The notes below the pieces were generated by a model, which saw only the letters and a program-made list of their open reading frames with translations, was not told the DNA's origin and did no database searches. 64,000 nt of DNA from assembly GCF_000346465.2 (NCBI RefSeq), contig NC_034016.1, positions 17,024,063 to 17,088,062 on the forward strand, written 5' to 3'. This stretch comes from Prunus persica (Eukaryota; Streptophyta; Magnoliopsida; Rosales; Rosaceae). Below, one piece after another: positions 1 through 12,266 of this stretch. Both the position numbers and the translations under genes were made by a program. The stretch's first letter is position 1. Every line of letters begins with the position of its first letter.

Positions 1-110
1 CATACATAAATCCAAACACTGAAATCTTCAAATGCTAGAAATTGAAATGATGGAAATCTAAATTATGTTATTTTCAATTCCTTCATCCAAACGGAAGGTT
101 GGGATATCGA
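1..110. repeat. dispersed repeat, copy 1
   Basis: The first ~105 bases recur with few changes at about 32049-32166, including the shared phrases 'catacataaat', 'caaacactgaaatcttcaa' and 'cttcatccaaacg'. The copy at 32 kb has a short extra stretch in the middle. The left end is cut by the window edge, so the full unit length is unknown. It has no coding potential and is probably an end of a short non-autonomous transposon. Confidence 0.7.
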
Positions 111-1375
111 TGATAATTCCTCCCTCATTACTACTAGAGCAATTCCAAAATTGGTGTACACTATCAGCCTAAACAAGAAATTATTCAGCTAAGCGTCATG
201 TACTAGAAAAAATACGTACAGACAGAATTAGAAATCTCTTGAGTCATGAGCAATTCTTTCGTTACACAGTTTAGGAACATAAGTGAATTGAACTCCATAT
301 GGCCAATAGGAAAATAAAACAAAACCATCTTATGTCATATTCATAATGAATTACATTGCGAAATATCCACACACATATTATTAAACTGGTTGGAGAAGAA
401 GAAGGACAACATCAATTAACTAAAATTAGCAAGTGACATAGGTTTCTAATGTCCCTATCTAGATAGCAACTAATTAGCACATGTAAATTGGATTGATTGA
501 ACATTTACCCTAATATATTATATGCCACGTACCCTAACCCACTATCTTAACCCAGTTCATGAAGCAAGCCAGTCACAAACTTTGGTATCTTGTAAATTCC
601 ACAGAAAAGCATCCAATGTTTTCATCACCGATTGGTCTAGCAGTTTTCATACAGCCCGACAAGCAAGGATGAAGAGGAAAGTTCCAAGTCTGTGTAACTT
701 TCAAGCACTCATTTCTGTAAAAAAAATATATTCATGCATTGTCAGCATCACTCATTTAATTTCTATTTTACAGTACGAATTAACATGTGTGGATAGTTTG
801 TTGGTGTACAATATCAATTGCTCAACCACCTAGGTCCAATACTTGGGTTAAATTAAGTTGAATGGAACTCTAAGCGTGTGGCTTTAATTTAAAAGATCGT
901 GGACTATCTATATTTGAATTATAGATTATTATTGTATTTCATAGTTGTATAATATATTTTTGTTATTGAATTAGACAAAGAAAAATAATGATGATGCTGA
1001 CCAAATTCAAACCTATTTTATCTTTAGGGATTTGACAGAAAAGCCAACTCTAGATTCATTGTTAAAATATTTTCCGACATTATAAAATAAGTAAATAGTA
1101 AATTGAGCTTGGACCCATAAAATTCATTTTAAATCACCTACAATCCTTCTTTTTATTATTTTTATTTAAAATGTCCAATTTTTTTAAATAATACCTGATG
1201 ACTAGGATCCAACTAAGCAAGTTACCTAATATAACTTAAAATCTAATTTATTGTATTTTTTGGATTTCAAAACTACACGTATTTATGAATTATACGACTA
1301 ATAATCTATTTTATTATAGTTTTATGAATAATAGTGTACATTCTAATTATGTTGAAAATAATTTGATAATCTATT

Positions 1376-1860
1376 TATTATTTTTTTAAATGAACCTATT
1401 CTTTCTCTAAATAATGCACCTATTTTTTTTTCTCTAAATAATGTACATTTTCTTCTCTAACTAAAGCACCTATTACTTGTTTTATGAAAATAATTTGATC
1501 ATCTATTTATTTTTTTCTTTTTATGAAAATAATTTTTTTAAATGAACCTATTTTTTCCTCTAATAATATACGTAGTAAAACAATTTACCTAGTATAATGA
1601 ACCTCTTTTTTGGATTAATTTTGTACCTATTTTTTCTTTAAATAATGTACCTATTACTTGTTTTATGAAAAATAATTTGATGATCTATTTATTTTTTGTT
1701 TCATGAATCTTTTTTTAAATGAACTTATTTTTTTCTCTAAATAATGTACCTATTTTTTCCTCTAATAATGTATGCCTAGTAAAACAATTTACCTAGTATA
1801 ATGAACTTATTTTTTTTTCTTCTAAATAATGTACCTATTTTTAGTTTATAAAAACATGTT
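1376..1860. repeat. degenerate tandem AT-rich repeat
   Basis: Phrases such as 'aaataatgtacctatt', 'gatgatctatttattttt' and 'aaaacaatttacctagtata' recur in the same order at roughly 1.50-1.62 kb and 1.67-1.81 kb, with shorter partial copies on either side. This is an imperfect tandem array with a unit of about 180-190 bp. No coding capacity is seen. Confidence 0.6.
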
Positions 1861-2229
1861 CATAAATTTCAATTATACAATGTACCTATTTGCTATAAAT
1901 TCTGGTGTACCTAATTTTAATGTATGAAAAATGTACGGAAATTTCAATTACAAAGTAACTACCCTAGTTTTTTTTTTTTTTAAAATTTTGGTAAATAATA
2001 TACCTATATTTTTATACATATATATTTATATTTATATTTTTCATATGTACATTATTGAAATGTAATTTTTTTTTTATTTGCAATTTTAGAGAGCGATATG
2101 TTTGAGAAAATGACAACCGAAAGAAATAGGTGTGATTGATATGTTATTAATATGACCTACATTTGACAAGCCATAATAATAAAATTGACAAGTCTGGTGA
2201 GTACATGTAGATTGTCTACATGGGGGCCC

Positions 2230-2424
2230 TTACCCCGCCTGGACAGGTTCGAGAAGAACAGAGGAAAATCCAGAGAGCATTCCAGCAGAGGGATCAACCT
2301 CGCCTTGGCTTGGCCTTTCTGGAATCTTCACTGCGCTTTCCGTAGATAAAGCGCTGATTGATTGCCTCGTCAAATCTCTCCCATCGTACATGGCGGAGAT
2401 AGAAGCTAATATGTGGGGGGCCAT
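2230..2424 (-). other. GC-rich exon-like island, unrecognised
   Basis: A sharply bounded ~195-bp GC-rich island in otherwise AT-rich DNA. On the minus strand it holds a 64-codon ORF, and a second minus-strand frame is also open for about 37 codons. A possible acceptor (TTAG) precedes it and a GGTAAGG donor-like site follows it, so it could be an exon carried by a transposon or left by a decayed gene. I do not recognise the protein in either frame. An organellar DNA insertion is another possibility. Confidence 0.3.
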
Positions 2425-4250
2425 TAAAGATTATATTACATACGATACTTAAAAAATAATGGAGTTTTCATGGAATTTTGAGGGGCCAACGCCATAGCAG
2501 GCTGCATGTGGCTCCACCCCTATGCCCATTTTCAACCGGTGCTAGTGCTACCCTGTAGCCTGCCCCCACACAGCTATATAAACTTGCTTGCTGACATGGA
2601 TGTTTTGAAAAAGGTTTCTTGAGAGTTTGGCTTTGCTTGTCATTCCAATATGATACGTTTTGCCTCAATATGAGATTGTGCTAATACCACATCTACATGT
2701 GGCTCTTTCAAAGTTTTTAACCGGTTGGAGAAAATGACTATAAAATTAAAGCTATGAGTATTCTTAAGTTAGACGCCCTATCGGTTACTGATTATTGATG
2801 TATGTAAGGTTTATAATACGTTTACGGTCAAATTTAGTCTTTGTGTGAGTGCGACCTATCTTTGCATTATTTTTAAAGCTATACATATATCTAATCCTAT
2901 GTTGTTTTAAGGCTATATATCAGTTCAATTAGGGTTCTTATTAAGGGCATGGCAGTTATAAATTAATTAAAAATCCTAATAGTTATTTACACTAACACTT
3001 ATGAGGTTTTTGAATTTTTCACAAAATTCATTGAGAAATTACACGAACACCTCTTGAGGTTTTAAATTGTTTTTACAAAACTCCATTTCATTGATTTTTC
3101 ATCCCAAGATGGATGATTTTATACAAAAACAATTTCTTTAAATGAGAAAGTTGACCTTTGAGATTAGATTGCATATACTTCATCGAGGTTAATTTTGTCA
3201 TTTGCATAATTTTTTTTTTTCAATAAAATCATCAATTTTTTGACAAACAATCAACGAAAAGGGGTTTTGTAAAAACAAACTGAAATCTCAAAGGATATTT
3301 GTATAATTTTTAAGACCTAAAAGAGTTTTATGAAAACACAGAAAATCTTAGGAAGTATTAATGTAAATACGGCCTCTACGCAAACCAAAATGATAAGTAA
3401 TTCAGCTTTCAAATCACTCGAGAAAGACCAAAAATTTGCCGATGGTAATTTCGGATAATATATGTGCAATATTACTATCAAACTAACCACTAGAGAATAT
3501 TTGAGAGAAAAAATCAATCAAGCAAATGTGGGTTCTTCTCTGACAAGTGCCAACCACCACAATCACGTAAGAACTATAAATGAGCGAAATTATGTTGTCT
3601 GGTTGAAATCGATCCCCAGTGAAAAATCCAAAAGATGAAAAAGTTTTTGCTACATGGATATATGCATGTGACATAAGAAAGGTATAAGTAAGGATACGTA
3701 TAGCAAATGTTAAGCATAATTTCATGTTTACGAAAAGGTTAAAAGTAGAAGTAGAACACCCCACTTTGTTGTTGGTCCAGTAGGATTTGATTACTTATAA
3801 GAAACTACATTTACTTGACTGACTATATACGTTGGATTGTTGAGTTTTTTAACAAGCGATATCAGAGTTGAGGAAAATCGAACCTAATACTTCGGATGCA
3901 GAGAATATTTCTATTGAAAATACTTATTATGATAAATGCTTTTGATAGAAGCATTTTTATTTTAATTATTTTTTTTAAAAAATATATATTTTTTTACAAG
4001 CGATAATGGAAGAGTGAGATTCGACCCGCATTGCAAAAACCAAAAAGTATAATAATGTCTTCAAACGTAAATAATGACAGAAAATTTGGACCCATCTTCA
4101 TTAACGTTATTCCCAAATGCATTTGAAACTCCAAGGCAGGTTTTTTTTTTGGCACAAAAAAATTTCAAGGGAGAGTTGAGACCAATCAATTGGCATGCTA
4201 TATATAACGTGAAAGAAGAAATGCCAGTTTCTTCACATGAAAGTTGGAGA

Positions 4251-4615
4251 AAAACCCGTTTCACCATAGCCAATAGCTCCTCTTCCGCCTCCCTCTCCTA
4301 CCGGCGGCGCCACCCTCCGCCTCAACCACACAACCACCGAAACCCAGATGGGAATGCAGACCCTTCCCTAACCATCGCCAACCCAAAAAAACGAAGAAAC
4401 TCCATCTGCCATAGAAATTCATATGATACCATTGTTACGTTAGAATTGCACTAGATTAAATTGTGCATGAACATGTAACAACAGGGGTCACATTGCATCG
4501 TTCACATTGTTTGGCGAAAAACCCATTTCGAATTTGGGATTTCCCGATGTGGGTTTCTTCTTTTTAAAGGTGTTTGATCTGGTTTTGAAGGTTTTGTATT
4601 TTTAGGGGCGCGGCC
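4251..4615 (+). promoter_or_regulatory. 5' leader/proximal promoter of the ARO gene
   Basis: C/T-rich DNA with CTCCTCTTCCGCCTCCC-like runs around 4270-4320, followed by GC-rich leader sequence directly before the ATG. Such pyrimidine-rich tracts are common near plant transcription starts. No clear TATA box close to the gene was identified, so the start site is not placed. Confidence 0.4.
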
Positions 4616-6658
4616 ATGGCGGCAATTGTGAAGGAGATCCTGGCAAGGCCAATCCAATTGGCGGACCAGGTGACCAAGGCCGCCGACGAGGCACACTCAT
4701 TCAAGCAAGACTGCGCCGAGATCAAATCCAAGACGGAGAAGCTCGCCGGCCTCCTCCGACAGGCGGCGCGTGCGAGCAACGAGCTCTACGAGCGCCCCAC
4801 GCGCCGCATCATTGACGAGACGGAGCAAAACCTTGACAAGGCCCTCACCCTCGTCATCAAGTGCCGAGCCAACGGCCTCATGAAGCGCGTCTTCACCATC
4901 ATACCCGCCGCCGCGTTCCGCAAGACCGCGCAGCAGCTCGAGAACTCCATCGGCGACATGTCGTGGCTCCTCCGAGTCTCCGCGCCCTCCGGCGACCGCG
5001 ACGACGTGTACCTCGGCCTCCCTCCTATTGCCTCCAACGAGCCCATCTTGTGTTTGATATGGGAACAGGTCGCGATTCTCTACACTGGGTCTGGGGAGGA
5101 CCGAGCGGATGCGGCAGCTTCTTTGGTGTCGTTGGCCAAAGACAACAATAGGTACGTTAAGCTCATCATCGAAGAAGGTGGCGTGCCTCCGCTGCTGAAG
5201 ATGGCCAAGGAAGGAGGACAGGAAGGTCAAGAGAACGCCGCGAAGGCAATCGGGTTGTTGGGTCAGGACCCGGAAAGCGTCGAGCAGATTGTGAACGCTG
5301 GTGTGTGCCCGGTGTTTGCGAAAATACTCAAAGAAGGGCACATGAAAGTGCAGACCGAGGTTGCATTGGCTGTGTCTGAATTTGCCGATAGGCATCCGAA
5401 ATGCCAAGACCCTTTTGCTCAGAACAATGTGATCCGATTGCTCGTCAGCCATCTCGCTTTCGAGACGATCCAGGAGCATAGCAAGTACGTAATCCCCAAC
5501 AAGCAGCAATTGTCGATACATTCGATTGTGATGGCGAACAACAATCCGAATAGAAATGAATATGACCATAATAAACACCCTGGTGGTAGTACGGCTCACG
5601 TTTCACACCCGATTACGGGGAATCACAACCCAATTAATCAAATGCAGAGCGTTGTTAATAGCACTCTGGCTTCGAAGAAAAGCCCTAGCCCTAGCCCTGG
5701 CCACGGCCACGATCAAAGCCCTGGCCCTGGCCATGGCCAGGGGATGAAGCAGCCAGGACTTCATAATCAGAATCAAAACCAGAATCAGAATTACAATGTC
5801 AGTCCCCATCATCATCATCCTCATCCTAACCACAACAATGCAAAGCCACACCACCCCAATGCGCTATCGGGGGCTAGCATCAAGGGCAGGGAGTATGAGG
5901 ACCCTGAAACCAAAGCAAAAATGAAGGCTATGGCAGCTAGAGCGCTTTGGAAGCTTGCCAAGGGGAATGTCGCCGTGTGCCGTAGCATCACGGAGTCAAG
6001 AGCGCTTTTGTGTTTTGCAGTTTTGCTAGAAAAGGGTTCTGAGATAGTTCAGGAGTATTCTGCCAAAGCGTTGATGGAGATCACGGCGGTGGCAGAGCAA
6101 AATGTAGACTTGAGGCGCAATGCCTTCAAGCCCACATCCCCTGCCTGCAAAGCTGTGGTTGAGCAATTGCTGAAAATTATAGAAGAGGGAAACTCACACC
6201 TCCTCGAGCCCTGCATCCAAGCTGTTGGCAACTTGGCAAGGACTTTTCGAGCAACGGAAACAAGGCTAATCGAGCCATTGGTGAAGCTGCTCGACGAAAG
6301 AGAGACAGACATTTCCGCCGCGGCTGTGATTGCACTTAACAAATTTGCCTGCACTGAAAATTTTCTCCATCTCAACCACTGCAAAGCCATTATAGATGCA
6401 GGTGGTGCCAAGCACCTAATTCAGCTGGTTTACTTTGGGGAACAAATGGTTCAGATTCCTTCCCTAATTCTCCTCTGTTACATTTCATTGCATATTCCAG
6501 ACAGCGAAACACTTGCTCAGGAGGAGGTGCTTATTGTGCTTGAATGGTCATCAAAGCAGGCTCATCTGGTTAATGAACCCTCAGTTGAAACATTATTACC
6601 AGAAGCCAAAAGTAGGCTGGAACTTTATCAGTCCAGAGGGACAAGAGGGTTTTACTGA
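4616..6658 (+). CDS. ARO1: ARMADILLO REPEAT ONLY (ARO1-like) protein
   Basis: Intronless ORF of 680 codons. The first ATG, in the good plant context gcggccATGGCG, fits the family N-terminus (MAAIVKEILARPIQLADQV). Residues 1-140 form the helical N-terminal domain. Armadillo repeats follow at about 150-300 (for example the stretch around 'EEGGVPPLLKMAKEG') and 425-625. Between them, residues ~306-420 are low-complexity, rich in Asn, His, Pro, Gly and Gln, with PSPSPGHGH- and NQNQNQN-type runs. The family is about 650-680 aa. In Arabidopsis, ARO1 acts in polar growth of pollen tubes and root hairs, linked to ROP GTPase signalling and actin; ARO2-4 act in other tissues, so the cell type here is inferred. 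Synteny with the MFS and CYP21-1 genes further right favours ARO1. The 300-codon ORF on the opposite strand is a shadow. Confidence 0.93.
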   Translation: MAAIVKEILARPIQLADQVTKAADEAHSFKQDCAEIKSKTEKLAGLLRQAARASNELYERPTRRIIDETEQNLDKALTLVIKCRANGLMKRVFTIIPAAAFRKTAQQLENSIGDMSWLLRVSAPSGDRDDVYLGLPPIASNEPILCLIWEQVAILYTGSGEDRADAAASLVSLAKDNNRYVKLIIEEGGVPPLLKMAKEGGQEGQENAAKAIGLLGQDPESVEQIVNAGVCPVFAKILKEGHMKVQTEVALAVSEFADRHPKCQDPFAQNNVIRLLVSHLAFETIQEHSKYVIPNKQQLSIHSIVMANNNPNRNEYDHNKHPGGSTAHVSHPITGNHNPINQMQSVVNSTLASKKSPSPSPGHGHDQSPGPGHGQGMKQPGLHNQNQNQNQNYNVSPHHHHPHPNHNNAKPHHPNALSGASIKGREYEDPETKAKMKAMAARALWKLAKGNVAVCRSITESRALLCFAVLLEKGSEIVQEYSAKALMEITAVAEQNVDLRRNAFKPTSPACKAVVEQLLKIIEEGNSHLLEPCIQAVGNLARTFRATETRLIEPLVKLLDERETDISAAAVIALNKFACTENFLHLNHCKAIIDAGGAKHLIQLVYFGEQMVQIPSLILLCYISLHIPDSETLAQEEVLIVLEWSSKQAHLVNEPSVETLLPEAKSRLELYQSRGTRGFY

Positions 6659-8119
6659 TGTAATCTTAAGTTGTACAATATTAATTTCTTTAGGGAAATA
6701 TAAAACAGAAATTCCAGTGTTACATGTATGTCTTCTTGTCCTCATTTTTGTTAAGGTGTGCAAATATATATATATATATGTGAATTAGTATTGCTGCATT
6801 TTAATTTAATTTCTACTTCTTTTTTCTTTTTCCATTGTCCTAACTGTTCAAGCTCAACTTACAACCTGTTTGTAGTCTTCTTCTTTCTTTTTTTTTTCTG
6901 AATTTTTCTGCAGGGATTGGCAGGGGTTGCAGCAGCTTTTCATCATTCTGGTGGCAGGGGATTGTATTACAAAAAATGGAGTGGAAATGTGAGAGAAATT
7001 GATATGATAGGATTTGGAAATATGGAAATGTTAAGTTGAGTTAGACGATCTCTGTAAACTTCAGTTGAAAAGCTGTAGTCATTTTGTATAACGAGTGCTG
7101 CAAAAGAGATGATCGTTCAAGTGTTTGTCTAAGTAAGTACCCACAAAAAATGATTAAAATACGAATAAGAACTCAATGGGGCAAGAGGAATGCAACCCAA
7201 GTGATTAAAAGGTTTAACCCTCCATCGAGTTCTTGTGTTCGAGTCACTCTCTTTCAAAATCTCTTATTCAACTCATGTTATCACATTATATGATTGGCCT
7301 CATCAACCTTCATGCAAAAACAAATTTGTTTCCCGGTCACATTGCTATTTGCTTATGTTTATATATAGCTTGTGCAACAGTAATACACAAAATTATTGTA
7401 TGTGTCGTCGGTTATATATAGTATTAACATTTCTCCTCACAATATATATGTAAATATAAATTACATAAAAATCATGCAAAACAAATCTTCTTCAAAGTTT
7501 AGGCATCCTTAATGAATGCATGCTGGCCAAATGCCATTAATGTTCTCTTCTCCTACGCATTTCATGCCTATACCTCCAAAAGGCATCATTCCTGAAAGAC
7601 AGATTTAACATTTCTTTGGAGCCCACAAGTACATCTGTTTCTGCTGTTCCAGAATTGCCCAGATGTAAGACTAGTCCATATGTCCCATGACAAAACAACA
7701 AGTGGTAGTCTTTTCATTTCGGGTGTAAAATTCAAAATATTGACGCACACACCCTGGCTGGGCGGCTGGCTACCATGCTCAAGCTAATAACATGCATTCA
7801 CACACTGCACTGCACTCGTATGGTTTTCATATCTCTCTGCTATTTGTGCACTTCACACAAATTGTTATGTTCATATCGGAGAGCCGAAAAGACGACACAC
7901 CGCATACATTTCATGTGGCGTATGTGATCTTGAATTTTTTTCTTTTTAAATCTTAGTATTGTTGTGTGTCCTAACTTTTTGAAATTTTGTTATGTCATGG
8001 TTATTGTGTCGTATCGTAGATGTATTGCAGATTTATAAGTAGAATAAAAGAGGTGTCTCCAAAGGGAAAACAACGTAGGCTAAAAAGATGTGGCAATAAG
8101 TGTGTTTAATGTTCTGATC
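6659..8119. other. ARO 3' flank and intergenic DNA
   Basis: Begins with the ARO 3' untranslated region, which contains an (AT)n run at about 6766-6780. Nothing else is recognised as a gene. ORFs of 62-72 codons near 7.08-7.45 kb overlap one another and have no domain signature. A B-box-like phrase 'gtgttcgagtc' near 7232 hints at a decayed SINE. Confidence 0.5.
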
Positions 8120-8122
8120 TAA

Positions 8123-8708
8123 GAGCAACTCCAGCGGCATGACAGAGCCTCGTGTTAGGGGAAAAAAATGCCAAAATCTGTTTCCAGCGAGGAGCTCAAG
8201 CCCAGGCGCAAGGTGGGACCCAACAACCTGGGTTGGCCTGAGCTCCAGCCTTCATTTTGGTGCTGACGTCAGCGCTGCAGTGCTCACATGCTCCAGTGCC
8301 GCTAAAGTCCACGTGTCGCGCTCTGGGCTCTCCGATCAGATTTTTTTTCTCCAATCCAACGGCAGACAATTTTTGTGCAATAAAAAAATGAAAAAAAATC
8401 GAATTTTTTAAAAAAAAATACCAAAAAAATAATGATTTTTTTATTTATAAATACCAAAATTTTATCCGATTGAGATATGAATTTTATAATAAATATTGAC
8501 ACGTACAAACCCAAAAATATTATCCAAATTAATTGCTTAGGTAAACAAATTTGTGAAAAAAACAAAAAAATGAATAGTAATTGCCCTTTGCCATGGCAAT
8601 GGGTGGAAACACACAATACTATTTGCAATGGCAACCACTATTCACGTGAATAGTGGCTGCCCTAGCTCCCCCTTTGCCATAGCAAGAGGCAAATTGGTGG
8701 AGTTGCTC
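8123..8708. mobile_element. Tourist-like (PIF/Harbinger) MITE
   Basis: An 11-bp perfect terminal inverted repeat, GAGCAACTCCA at 8123-8133 and TGGAGTTGCTC at 8698-8708, is flanked on both sides by TAA (8120-8122 and 8709-8711). A TWA target duplication plus a GxGCAxCTCCA-like end is typical of Tourist elements. The 586-bp interior is partly GC-rich and then A-rich, and does not encode a transposase. It was probably mobilised in trans by a Harbinger transposase. Confidence 0.82.
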
Positions 8709-8975
8709 TAAAAGCATGTTTGGTAAGTCGAAGTCGAACTAGACTGGACTATTTCAATTAAATTAGACAGTTGTTCTGATCGTTGTTTAATGAACTTATA
8801 AATGGTGAGACCATATTTATTATATTCTACAACAGTCAAACATATTATGTTTTACAAATCATATCCAAAGAGATGAGAAACACAACAAGGACATACTTGA
8901 ATTTAACTTTAACTCAGTCTAAGTGCAGCCAATAAACGAGCCCTATATTGTATAATTATAATAAGTCATTCTATA

Positions 8976-9087
8976 GTGAGGGTCTAATTATGACCATTAG
9001 GCTTCTAATTATTAGATTACACTAACTAAATTGATCCAAAAATTAAAAAATAGGGCATCACTTAAAAGTTATGTATTAGGCCCTCAC
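8976..9087. repeat. short inverted-repeat unit
   Basis: GTGAGGGTCTAAT at 8976-8988 is mirrored by ATTAGGCCCTCAC at 9075-9087, with one mismatch in 13 bp. The unit of about 112 bp is AT-rich. No clear target duplication is visible, so it is either a small old MITE or a chance inverted repeat. Confidence 0.4.
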
Positions 9088-10534
9088 CGTATAATTCTTG
9101 TAACTATAAAATCTTACATCTCTTGTATGAGGCATGACAACCTTGCTCTCTCATCAATCTCTATGGGCCTCAGAATAACAGAGTTTGACAAAGTCAAACC
9201 TTTGCTTAAGCATTGCAAATATATGGGCCTCAAAATACAGACCAAGACAAAATAAAAATGGGCTATATAAATTAGAAGTGACAATTTCGAACACGACTCG
9301 TTACACGACTTAAAATCCGCACGATAATTTAACAAGTTCAACTCCCACGATGTTGACCCAATGTTAAAAGGGAAAGCACGCGAACAAATGCAAACTCTCT
9401 ATGTTCAAATCTTCACAGCAGTCAAAAATTCTAGTTTACACAAAACACATGGCTTGCAAGTTACTGTGAGAACAAACAAAAATAATAATAATTAATTACT
9501 CTGCAAAATTATAATTTGCACTACTCTGTATGAGTTCAAGAATCAAGTGAGTGGTAGTAGAAAAAAAATTCAATAATATTTGACTGACAAAAGAAAACCA
9601 AAAGTAAAAAACTTTACCGGAAATTGGTCCAATAATCTCCAGAGAAAAGTCGAAGTTTTCTCTTTGAATCATTTATCATTTCTTTTCCCCTTCTACGATG
9701 AAACTTCAAAGATGGAGAAGAAAATCTGACAAAGATGACAGAAAACATTACCAAGGCAAAAAAAATTCATGGTGATTGTTTTTTTTAATTATAATTATTT
9801 ATAACTTTATCTTTCTGCAATTTCTTAAAGGAACATGCATCATGCATGGCAGATACTTTTAAGCTTTTTTAGTACGGTCGTATCTCCATCCCTGCAAAGT
9901 ATGTTTGACCCCTGGTTAATTTTCCAAAATTGACCCCAAAATTTAATATCAAATATTTGTACATCTCTCCAAATTGGAAAATAGTGTTTGTAAATTTGAT
10001 CCAAATATTGAAAAATTACATCTAAAGTAAATGTATTATGTATGAACTTAGAATCAGGTGGCTCATGAGATTTATCTTAAATATTGATGATTAACTAACT
10101 TATTTTACATCTACATAATCATATGATTTATTTAATAAAGTTCATAAATTTTATGAGTTGTTTGTGTTGTTTTTTTTTCTTTCACAATTTCGAAAACTTT
10201 GTCGAGTTTGTTTGGTTTCGTAGTATCTTTAAGAGAGTCGTGCCGGTTAGTTGTTGGTTTTGTCATTGATGTAGTTGGACTATATTCGAGGCAACTATGG
10301 TGGTAGATAGGAGTTTTATAAAAGTTATTTTTTGGAAATCTCATATCCACTGTTCTACTATTGAGATGACTCCATTTATAGTTCTTTTCCTTTGTTTTCT
10401 TTTTTTATCCGTTTGATCTAATAAACTTTTGTCATTTTTTTATATATAAAAAATCATATAATTTATACAATAAGATTTTGTATTAATGATAACTTTAGCG
10501 GATAATACTCCCATTCACATAACAATTATCTGGT
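9088..10534. other. intergenic DNA, nothing recognised
   Basis: AT-rich sequence. The short ORFs at 9031-9255, 9114-9341 and 10132-10350 show no domain and have the A/T-driven composition of noncoding DNA. Confidence 0.5.
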
Positions 10535-10542
10535 GTATCCGC

Positions 10543-11059
10543 TAGACCTGTAAATGGGTCGGATTTGTATCGGATATACCTCAATCCAAATCTGAATCCA
10601 TTTATAATCGGATTATAGAATTCGGGTCGTATTTGGATTATCGGATTGCACCTATTAATCCATATCCGTTACGCATTGGATCCAGATCGGATGAGATTAT
10701 TATCGTATTTATTTTATGATGTACAAAAAATCAAAGTTTCATTTGTAGTCTCATTCTTTTATTGTATTCATCTACTTCTTATATCAATTTTTGATATTTT
10801 ATCATAAAAATAAATTGTAAGTGTATTCTTAGTGCATATAAAACTAAAATGACTCATTTACACACATATAATATTAATATAAAGCATAGAAAAACTAAAT
10901 TATACTTCATACTAAGTCAGATCGTATTATTATCAAATCATATCAATTATAATCCATATTCGGATCTATTCATAATCGGATTATCGGATTGAGAAGTCCA
11001 ATCCATCTCCTATTAATTACACTGAATTCGAATCGAATTCGGATCCATTGACATGTCTA
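10543..11059. mobile_element. hAT-like MITE, degenerate
   Basis: The ends are an imperfect inverted repeat: TAGACCTGTAAATGGGTCGGA at the left and its mirror, ending ...GGATCCATTGACATGTCTA, at the right. Both halves carry many 'atcggatta' and 'aatccata' phrases, making the element largely palindromic. The 8-bp flanks (gtatccgc and gtacctac) match at 5 of 8 positions, consistent with an aged 8-bp hAT duplication. It is 517 bp with no coding capacity. Confidence 0.65.
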
Positions 11060-12266
11060 GTACCTACTTACACCACATTAATACTACATCATTCCACTTA
11101 GGATATGTAACATATATTTTTATTGAAATTTTAAATAAAATAAAAATTATATATGGACTTGAAAACTCAAGTTGTGCTTTATAAATGTATAAATTAAAGG
11201 ACTTAAGACATTAAAATTTAGGGAGATTCATTATTATACATAATATAGGGCCCGAAATTATAAAAAACCTATATGAAATGAGCTTTAGAAACACACCAAA
11301 AGTCCATTTACAATACAACAAAGAAGCTTCGAACTTCTTATAAATTACAAAGTTACCATCGATTTTTTAAAATAAGCCCAACCCGAAAAACTCATAAAAA
11401 AATTCAATACACTCAATAGCGCATCAAAGCGCTAAAAATAAGTATATAACTAAATATCTCTAATATTTAATGCTTATCACCTAATCCCTCTCTAATTTGT
11501 CTCATGCGTTGTCACAAGTAAATATGATTGGAAGTTTTCGGCGAGTTTTTAGTATTTCGTAATGAGACCCACACAGAACAGAAGCAGATTATTTGTCAAA
11601 CAAACAAATTTTGGACACATTCATTGTATCCAAATCAATTTCATACTTGATTTAGATGGCTACACTTTTATTTTATTTGTTTGTAAATCCAATGTACTTA
11701 TCAATTATTCTTTTTTGAGAAAAATAATTAAATTAATTTACTGTGACAAGCACAAGCTCTATTCGTTGGAAAGACAAGAGTCACAAGACCCACCGATAAG
11801 ACTCGACCTGCAGATGCTTTGACCGTCAAATTGACCATTTGACCAGTCCCCTCTCCAAACCTAAAAAGGGAAAGGCTTTTTTTTTTATGTGCGGTCTCGG
11901 GGACTAAATAGTAATTTCATCATCGGATTTCCCACCAACATTACCTTAATTGGATATTCAGCATGTACACGCTGGCCTCTTTTGTTCCACATTTCCCAAA
12001 ATACCCTTTTGGGCAAAAAGGTAATAACAGGAAGAACCTGGAAAAAAAGAGAGAGGGAAGATATTTTGAGGGTACCAATGAAACGGACTACTCGAATTCC
12101 ATCCTATCCATCTCCAGGGACCAATCCAACGGCCCAAATAAACAAGAAAAAATAACGAATATCCCCAGCCGTCGGTTTGGTTATGCAAAGGAAGCCGTCG
12201 CTTTGGCTCTCGCGGGGCCCACTAAAAGCTAACGTGGCAATCAAGCCCTCTCTCTCGATTTGGATG

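Larger units (their letters stand above)
111..4250. other. AT-rich intergenic DNA, no gene recognised
   Basis: Apart from the degenerate repeat at 1376-1860 and the GC-rich island at 2230-2424, listed separately, this stretch is AT-rich with long T and A runs. Short ORFs at 522-833, 3317-3517 and 3483-3764 have no recognisable domain and look like chance ORFs. Confidence 0.6.

Noticed and set aside
4697..5599. 300-codon ORF on the minus strand
   Set aside because: Exact shadow of the ARO gene; it has no domain and arises from the GC-rich codons of the sense strand.
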